64,000 nucleotides of DNA from Yarrowia lipolytica (lineage: Eukaryota; Ascomycota; Dipodascomycetes; Dipodascales), in contig NC_090771.1 of the NCBI RefSeq assembly GCF_001761485.1, positions 2,604,001-2,668,000 on the forward strand. The letters run 5' to 3'. This document shows, piece by piece, positions 57,805-64,000 of the stretch. Each line of letters starts with the position of its first letter. Positions within the stretch are counted from its first letter, which is position 1. The notes under the pieces are model-generated. The model ran no database searches, had not been told where the DNA came from, and saw only the letters and a program-made list of their open reading frames with translations. The position numbers and the translations under genes were made by a program.

Positions 57805-57834
57805 CATGTAACCCCATGTAACCCCATGTAACCC
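57805..57834 (+). repeat. Three perfect tandem copies of CATGTAACCC
   Basis: The 10-bp unit CATGTAACCC occurs three times head to tail. On the minus strand it is GGGTTACATG, sharing the GGGTTA core and the 10-bp period of the Yarrowia telomere unit GGGTTAGTCA. Confidence 0.85.
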
Positions 57835-58435
57835 CATACTTTATCGGTTGCCCAGCAATTGCTATAAATACGGTAACAGTCAAGTCACTAATTGCTATCA
57901 AACTGTTGCGAGACCGCCAAAGTGCTCCATTTTACAAATAAACACCCACCAACTGTCGGTATGGGTTATAAATAGCTCGTAGGTTTCGACCAGTTTTTGA
58001 TTTCTCAAGTTGCCGTAATATCTATCCAAAATAAGGTTCAAACGATATCATTGGACTCGCCTGATTTCAAGGAATCTGAATATCCAGTTCAATTGCACAT
58101 ATCACCAATCAATCACGAGAAGTTACAGCCACACAATAACCACGCGTCGGAAAGCTTAAATATGAGTTCACGTGTGCTTAATTGTAAATCCGAAATAAGT
58201 AACACAGGCCTCCAAATTGGGAGGTTGGAATGATTATTAATCACAAACACCACAGAGCAATTGAAAATGCCCCACTCGCATAAATTTGATTCCAGAGAGT
58301 GTTCCAAAGAAAATACAGCTACCTTCACGGTTTCTGTTAGCTCCACTGGGTGTGCTGGTCTGTGTTTAACACCAAGTGAAACTGAAGCAAGGTTGGGAGG
58401 GTCTAAACGAGAGCTTACCCCTGGAAGAGGGCTAT

Positions 58436-58454
58436 GGGGGGGGGGGGGGGGGGG
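58436..58454 (+). repeat. G19 homopolymer
   Basis: Nineteen consecutive G residues in a non-coding region. The length is prone to polymerase slippage and may be misread in assemblies. Confidence 0.9.
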
Positions 58455-59462
58455 CTGGTGAGTGAATTTTTGTAATTGGATGGAGCTGAATGCAGTGTGC
58501 TATTCAGCGTACAGTAGTCCAGGGGCTCTGTGGCTTTTCGTAAGCCCGTAAAATTTGGTTAGTTTTGGTGAATTCGTGCTATTGCTTGCTTGGAACAGGC
58601 ATTCATCGTGGGTGTGCAATCTACAGGTACAATACACTGTATCGTAGAAGTAAGAGCACTTATACCACTGAGAGTATTGCGGACTACGGTATGTCCACTC
58701 GTATGTACTACAAGTAGTACTTAGAGGTTCTCTGGTTGTGTGCTTGTAAAGAACAATCATATTACCATGAAAAACAGTATGTACACTGGCGATCAGTATA
58801 TACAGATATACAATAAGAGTGTATTTTTCCAAGAACAGGAGAATGTGCGCGTAGGTGTCCCTTGTACGGCATGTAACGGTACCGGTACAGTAGGAACTCC
58901 CACAATAACCTCTGTAGGTATCGGTGTATGCTATAAAGCCGTTGAATTGTAGCTACTGTACCCTTGAACATAGCTTTTCACAGTCGGTATGTATTGCAAC
59001 ATGGCTACACTCTTTCGTCCATGAATCGAGGGCCGCTCTCCAAAGCTTGAATTGAACAGGCACTACTTGTAGCACTGCAACTATTGTAGGGAACATGCCT
59101 GTTTCCTCACAGGAACTCTTCATACTGCACCTACGGATCACCACAGTATGTATGTACTGTTTAGCGAAGCTATATAAACCAACCCAAACATTGGGAATAT
59201 ATAAGCAACTACACTATGTACTACAATTGTACTTATCTACGATATCAAGAATCACTCGGAGTAATACTTGCACGCCAGTCTCATGTATTCATCAGGATAT
59301 AGCATAGGGCTGCCAGGTTACCATCGGGTAAGTGTACAGCTAGGACAAGTAATAATTATACCGCCCAGCCCTGCATAAACTCGATTCACAGGCATCGAGG
59401 TCCCATTGTGATCTCAACTCATCCATCGGTTGGGTCTTTGTTCAATTGGATCGTCAATCGCA

Positions 59463-59915
59463 TCATTCCTTGACAGGCCGCACGTACTTGACAAAGTCGT
59501 CCTTCTCACCGATCTTGGTGTAAAGCAGCTGGGCCCGGTGGTTAAAGTGCTGGGTGTGCCAGTAGGTCTTCTCACAGCCCAGCTTGTCGGCCTCACCGTA
59601 CACAAACTCAATCAGCTTGCGGCCCACACCTCCGTTTCGCACCTTGTCGTCCACATACAAGTCATTGAGATACATGGAGTCTCCCACGGTCCACGTGTTT
59701 CGGTGGTTGATATAAGTGGCGTAACCAATGAGATTACCAGACTCGTCGACGGCCACGGCGCAGTTGACTGGCTCTGAGTCGTCCAGGAACCGCTTGAAGG
59801 TGACCTCAGTCACCTCGGGGGTCCACGATGACTTATAGAAAGTCAGATAGCCGTCCAGCAAGGGCTTCCAGGCCTCCTTGTCGGTCTCCTCAATTTTTCG
59901 GACAGTAACGGACAT
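59463..59915 (-). CDS. GNAT-family N-acetyltransferase (Hpa3-like)
   Basis: A 150-residue acetyl-CoA-dependent acetyltransferase from ATG 59915 (MSVTVRKIEETDKEAWKPLL). The fold order is complete: an N-terminal helix, the strand AVDESGNLIGYATYINH, the strand YLNDLYVDDKVRNGGVG containing the acetyl-CoA pyrophosphate loop (RNGGVG), the following helix RKLIEFVYGEADKLGCEKTY, and a C-terminal WHTQHFNHRAQLLYTKIG. The last block (N-x-x-A-x-x-L-Y) is the conserved Tyr-containing motif of the family. Length and layout resemble yeast Hpa3, a D-amino-acid N-acetyltransferase, and Hpa2, but substrate cannot be told. A 17-codon longer frame begins at 59966; the internal start is preferred because it begins the conserved domain, and a TATAAATA element lies near 60003-59996. 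Confidence 0.85.
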   Translation of the reverse strand: MSVTVRKIEETDKEAWKPLLDGYLTFYKSSWTPEVTEVTFKRFLDDSEPVNCAVAVDESGNLIGYATYINHRNTWTVGDSMYLNDLYVDDKVRNGGVGRKLIEFVYGEADKLGCEKTYWHTQHFNHRAQLLYTKIGEKDDFVKYVRPVKE

Positions 59916-61873
59916 GGTGGTTGTAATAAAGCTGAAATTTCTGTGATCGTGATAGCTTTCAGTCACTATCTATCACAACCTGGGGTGGAATGCATATTTA
60001 TACAGTAAGGTGGGTTAGAGTTTCGCGGGTAAATTATCTACAAGAGGATTTGACAGAGGGAAAGTTGTAAAAATGGCCTAACATTTCTGTTAGCCACACT
60101 AAAAGCTGTGCATAATGTCTCTCCTGATCAAATCAAGCCTATCGCATACCCCACACACTTTCTAGAAGCACTGTTGTGTGCCTAATGAGCAGCAGTTTAC
60201 GAAAAACTGTAATAGAGGGTAGACCTGAGTCACATTGAGGAGGACGGCCCAGCTGAGGTCAGTAAAAGTGCTGAATGGTCCAAAATTTTGTTTAATCGTG
60301 CCTGACACACTTTCAACCCTCTGCAGATATCTCATATTGTTGAGAAACTGTCCCTGAAGCCTTTTTTAATGCCCCTTTTATTGCTATGTCATCATTTAAA
60401 CGTTCACTATGGTTATGTACTTCGCACATGCGGCTGAAACGGCGCGGACAGAGTGGATTTCAGAAGACCCCAAGTAGGGCCAAGGGCCTATAAGGAACAA
60501 ATAAATTATATTTTATTGTTCCTCTCAATATGAGAATCCGATTGGTTGCTTCAAATTAGTGATATCTCTACTGTCACTCATTATGTGACCCCCACTGTGA
60601 CGGAGCGGACTTCTGAATAGTGTTATGCTTCACATCACTCATACCAGCGAGAGCTCCATGTGACATGGAGTTACTGTAGTACTGTAAAGTACGAGTAGTG
60701 GCCACTAAACTCGCATACATCGTATATAGATTGCTTCTGAACTCCTTTGAGCATATTCACATCCCCACTTAGCCTCATTTGTCTTGATTATCTCATCATC
60801 TCGTCAATTAGTTACAGAATCGCGCTCAATCACAATCCAGACATATGACCACAACTGGGCAGTCCCGTAGGTCTTCTGAAGCTGAAAACTGGCTTCAATT
60901 CAACATACAGTCGTAGATAGGTACAGGCATGAAATCTCACTAAAAAGACCTTATAATATCCATCACATGACTAAAACCTCAACACACAATCGATAAAGGT
61001 TTCTTGGGCTGCACGATAAGACAATCAGCCACGATAAGAAATTATAACCGCTAGAATAAATTAGTCACAAATATGGCTTACTACGATGTGTGGTTCATGT
61101 TTGCAACTCCAGCCACAATAGGACCTGTCAGAAGCGGGTATTATATATCTTGTGTGTAAGACAGGTGCAGTATGGAAAGAGTTGGAGTGAGTTGTGCAGT
61201 ATGGTCAGTGAAAGAAGATAAATAGTATGGGAGTAACATACTGTAGTGTAGACCTTTGTAATAGTATCTGAACATGTGTGAGTTGGTTGAAGCTCTTGCA
61301 ACCCTGCGACATACCTTACCTTTTTTTGTGTTGTTGTAAATCATTTATTTCCTCTAGCCTCCGGTTTAATATAAAATCCAACTAGGAAGGTACAATAGTT
61401 AGACTTCCTGCTTAGATTTTCTCAAGTAATCTTAGCATACATTACGGGAAGGAGATATATTAAAACGGAATGGAATGGTGTTAAACATTTAGTAAAAGGG
61501 ACATTGAAACCATTTGTTGTCTATAATTGATGAAGTCTTTTCACTCAACACTACTTTCACGTGACACTACGTGAGGTTGAGTATGTACTCAATGTTCCTG
61601 TTCAGTGTCCTACTTGTAGTGTGAGGAAGTGCCATACTCAACCTCACTCATGGAAAATTACACACACTCAGAAATTTCCCATAATCATTTTGGAGTGCCA
61701 AAATCAACTGCAATAGATATTATTTAAACCCAGACACCACTTTCTCCTTGATATTACCTCGTTATTGCAGCTGTGGGATGACTTGTACTCCTCTTCCTCC
61801 CACTCTTTCCAATTTCCTACAGCTACACTTTCCGTACCTCTCGAAATGCCCTGAAACATAGCTGGTATATAAC
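59916..61873. other. 2-kb divergent intergenic region
   Basis: Promoters of the GNAT gene (minus) and the lipase (plus). It contains a 15-bp perfect inverted repeat (61571-61647) and a GGTATATAA box at 61861-61869, immediately before the lipase ATG at 61874. No other gene is seen. Confidence 0.5.
61571..61647. repeat. 15-bp perfect inverted repeat with 47-bp spacer
   Basis: GTGAGGTTGAGTATG (61571-61585) and CATACTCAACCTCAC (61633-61647) are exact reverse complements. The pair lies about 230-300 nt upstream of the lipase start. Confidence 0.9.
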
Positions 61874-63031
61874 ATGCGTGGTGACCGCTACAATCCAACA
61901 ATGATTGTTCTACTTCTTCTTCTCTCTGTCGCGTTAAGTAGTCCAATTATGTTGGACCGGTTTGGCGATAGTGTGAACCGCATGATACGAGGCAACAGTG
62001 AGGCGTATGAGAGCGGCGAGACACGCGGGGTGTCCCAGGAGTTTGAACAGCGGCTCGTGCGGTACATGTGGTTCAACAATGTGGCTCCATGTGTCCCCAA
62101 GAAACTTCAGCATCCATTCAAGTGCATAGCTAGAGGCTGCAAAGAGCTGGGGAAACATACAGAGTTGGTCGACATTTTCACTCATTCAGACAACTTGTTT
62201 GATCGCACAATTTCAGGATTTGTGGCTTTGGATCACAAGCACAAGGAGATTGTTCTGGCGTTGAGAGGCACTCAGGATGCCCACGACTGGGTGACAGACC
62301 TGCATCTGAGGCTAGTGGGGCTTCATCCCGAGCATCTGGGTGTATCAAACTTCAACTGTCGCAACTGCCAGGTAGACCTGGGCTTTCTCAAGGGATATTT
62401 GCATTCGTTCCATGTTGTTGACAGTATTGTTCAGCGTCTGACTGAAAAATACCCCGACTACCAACTGGTGATTACGGGCCATTCACTTGGAGGCACTGCA
62501 GCTACGCTCTTTGGACTCAACTACCGACTCAACGGCTATTCTCCCCTAGTTTTTTCGGCTGGAGCTCCGGCACTGGGAAACAAGCAGTTTGCCAACTTTG
62601 CCGACCGAGTCTTCTGGGGATCGCAGAACCCCAACACTCTCAAGGTCAAGGAGAGAGATATCAAGTTCTGTCGCATGACCCATCTGGGTGACTTTGTGCC
62701 TCGGTTTCCCTTCTGGAACGGGTACCAGCAAATGTCTGGAGAGGTATTTATCAACGACGTGCGAGGTATATATCCACCCAGGGAGACACTCCAGCGATGC
62801 AACGGGCAACAGAATAGACAGTGCTCGTTCGGAGACCAGTACCGCAAGCTGGAAATGAACTTCAAGCCCCACTCGGCGTACTTGGTGCCTGGAAGCGAGT
62901 GTTCGCTCAGTGGTAGGAGAGAGTTGACATTCGGACAAGTTCATGCAGCGAATGACACAAACAAGGACTCAGACACAAACATTGAGCCTGACATTGAACC
63001 AATCTTGATACCTGTCGTGCAAATAGACTAA
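61874..63031 (+). CDS. Secreted class 3 lipase
   Basis: Triacylglycerol lipase of the fungal Lip2/Rhizomucor type. The frame gives 385 residues from ATG 61874. A hydrophobic signal segment follows (MIVLLLLLSVALSS from residue 10), and the ATG at 61901 would start right at it; since GGTATATAA at 61861-61869 is only a few bases from the first ATG, the second start is plausible. Catalytic triad visible: Ser204 in VITGHSLGGTAA, Asp273 in HLGDFVPRFP, His333 in FKPHSAYLVPG. The lid region lies around 130-150 (RGTQDAHDWVTDLHLRLVGL). About eight cysteines suggest disulphides typical of extracellular lipases. The C-terminal tail (DTNKDSDTNIEPDIEPILIP) is acidic and not part of the fold. It is one of a large paralogous family in this yeast; I cannot assign the LIP number. 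Confidence 0.92.
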   Translation: MRGDRYNPTMIVLLLLLSVALSSPIMLDRFGDSVNRMIRGNSEAYESGETRGVSQEFEQRLVRYMWFNNVAPCVPKKLQHPFKCIARGCKELGKHTELVDIFTHSDNLFDRTISGFVALDHKHKEIVLALRGTQDAHDWVTDLHLRLVGLHPEHLGVSNFNCRNCQVDLGFLKGYLHSFHVVDSIVQRLTEKYPDYQLVITGHSLGGTAATLFGLNYRLNGYSPLVFSAGAPALGNKQFANFADRVFWGSQNPNTLKVKERDIKFCRMTHLGDFVPRFPFWNGYQQMSGEVFINDVRGIYPPRETLQRCNGQQNRQCSFGDQYRKLEMNFKPHSAYLVPGSECSLSGRRELTFGQVHAANDTNKDSDTNIEPDIEPILIPVVQID

Positions 63032-63315
63032 CGGGACATCCCAACCACAGAATGGATACAACTGACGTGTACATACTCATTATACAGTGGCATTTGTGAA
63101 CGCACACAATCTGAAACCTGAAGACGACTGCAGTTAAACGCAGATGATTTTGTGTAACAGTCCAATGGAAGAAGGGTATTTGAAAAACTTTTATCTCGAT
63201 CGTGCCTTCAGCAACCAAAGCCCCCAAAGACGAGTATCTACACACCTCGTGTAAGATAACCTTAATTTTTAGCGATGTTCAAATTAAACCTGACCAATGT
63301 CCACCATGAAATATT

Positions 63316-63361
<46 letters not shown>

Positions 63362-63937
63362 CACTACTACTTGGTTGGTAGCAAAAAGGAGGTTGCTCTA
63401 GGTATTAATTTAGGTGGATCATAATGGAATGGGAATGCTCCGTACAAATGCTCCTCATTTACTATCAACATTAGATTGAGGAACGTCTGTTTGCCTAACG
63501 AATTGGTGGAAGGATACACTCAGACGCTGTCTTCGTATGACCTCCTTATGTTCCCAAACTCAATCTCCACAGCTGAGTAACTCCCCCTTCTCATACTCCC
63601 AATGGCTGATTTGTGCCCTAACCCAGAGTCTGTTTGTGGTGTTGGGAGAGGTAAAAACGGGCCACTGTTGGAGAGGCGAATTGGGGGGTTCTTCAAACCT
63701 GTCCGGTATTGTAGCAATTGGCAATATGGCAGTCGAAATAAACCAGTCACGTGATTTTGAACACTTTCCCATTTTTAAAATTAAATTTTCCCCCCCCGAA
63801 ACGCACACTAGGTATTTCCCATCTCAGCCAATCAAAAGCGACCCAAATCCCAAGCCAATAGCATTGCAACTTTTCGCCTGCACCTGTGTAAAAGCCAGCT
63901 TGCTTGACCACACAACATCTCCACCCTACAACTAAAG
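63032..63937. other. Spacer with an (AG)19 microsatellite
   Basis: Contains an AG run at 63319-63356 and, near its right end, GTCACGTGATT (63747-63757) in the promoter of the last gene. No gene is seen. Confidence 0.5.
63319..63356 (+). repeat. (AG)19 dinucleotide microsatellite
   Basis: Nineteen AG units, uninterrupted, about 290 nt after the lipase stop codon. Confidence 0.9.
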
Positions 63938-64000
63938 ATGCTCAGGACCACGCTACACAAACGGGGTCTGGCCCGACTCAGCCGAGGCTTTGCTACCACC
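63938..64000 (+). CDS. 5' end of a gene with a mitochondrial-type leader (cut by the window)
   Basis: The ATG at 63938 opens 21 codons up to the window edge, reading MLRTTLHKRGLARLSRGFAT. This is Arg/Lys-rich, free of acidic residues and able to form an amphipathic helix, with an R-G-F-A-T end like a presequence cleavage region. It therefore looks like the start of a mitochondrial matrix or inner-membrane protein. An A/C-rich leader (CCACACAACATCTCCACC) precedes it, and CACGTGA lies about 180 nt upstream. The product cannot be named from this fragment. Confidence 0.65.
   Translation, partial: MLRTTLHKRGLARLSRGFATT

Larger units (their letters stand above)
56479..59462. other. 3-kb convergent intergenic region
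   Basis: No gene is supported. It holds three 10-bp tandem units (57805-57834), a 19-G homopolymer (58436-58454) and TACTTGTA-type motifs around 58707-58725. A 45-codon minus-strand frame (57778-57641, MHVALLASWQLPQQG...) is too weak to call. Confidence 0.45.

Overview
The window reads as nuclear DNA of a budding yeast, almost certainly Yarrowia lipolytica. This is an inference from four kinds of evidence: long intergenic regions, codon use rich in CTC/CTG, AAG and CGA, introns close to start codons with GTGAGT donors and a branch site fused to the acceptor (CTAAC-N-CAG), and gene content such as a 286-residue Pir-type wall protein, a secreted class 3 lipase and a stand-alone 5S rRNA gene. 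No mobile element, CRISPR array or viral fossil could be supported.

Layout. 0.4-0.5 kb: a solitary 5S rRNA gene (minus). 0.8-7.7 kb: GLT1, NADH-dependent glutamate synthase (minus), probably with a short 5' exon. 11.3-12.4 kb: a DAHP synthase of the Aro3 type (plus). 13.6-14.0 kb: a small F-box-like protein (plus). 14.6-16.5 kb: an amino-acid permease (minus) with a long GATA-rich upstream region. 18.5-19.5 kb: a mitochondrial ribosomal protein of the Fe/Mn-SOD fold (minus). 21.8-24.7 kb: a spliced PAL1-family gene (minus) with a 1.3-kb intron. 26.8 kb: an intron-containing tRNA-Trp (plus) followed, without an intervening terminator, by a second small-RNA-like module. 27.0-28.2 kb: a secreted aspartic protease (minus). 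30.0-31.6 kb: a spliced fatty-acid elongase (minus). 32-34 kb: two candidate very small genes. 35.2-39.7 kb: a spliced ROM2-like Rho1 GEF (minus). 41.1-41.6 kb: ARC18 (plus). 42.1-48.8 kb: a spliced SNT1-like SANT protein (minus) with two possible first exons. 51.0-52.2 kb: an unrecognised 393-residue protein (plus). 55.6-56.5 kb: a PIR wall protein (plus). 59.5-59.9 kb: a GNAT acetyltransferase (minus). 61.9-63.0 kb: a class 3 lipase (plus). 63.94 kb to the end: the 5' end of a gene with a mitochondrial-type leader.

The genes are monocistronic and share no single pathway. Loose themes are nitrogen and amino-acid metabolism (GLT1, DAHP synthase, permease), the cell surface and polarity (Pal1, Rom2, Arc18, Pir) and secreted hydrolases (protease, lipase). 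Five genes (GLT1, PAL1, ELO, ROM2, SNT1) need splicing to give a sensible N-terminus. The most interesting non-coding signals are the tRNA-Trp read-through unit, telomere-like GGGTTA motifs in two places, and a 15-bp perfect inverted repeat upstream of the lipase.
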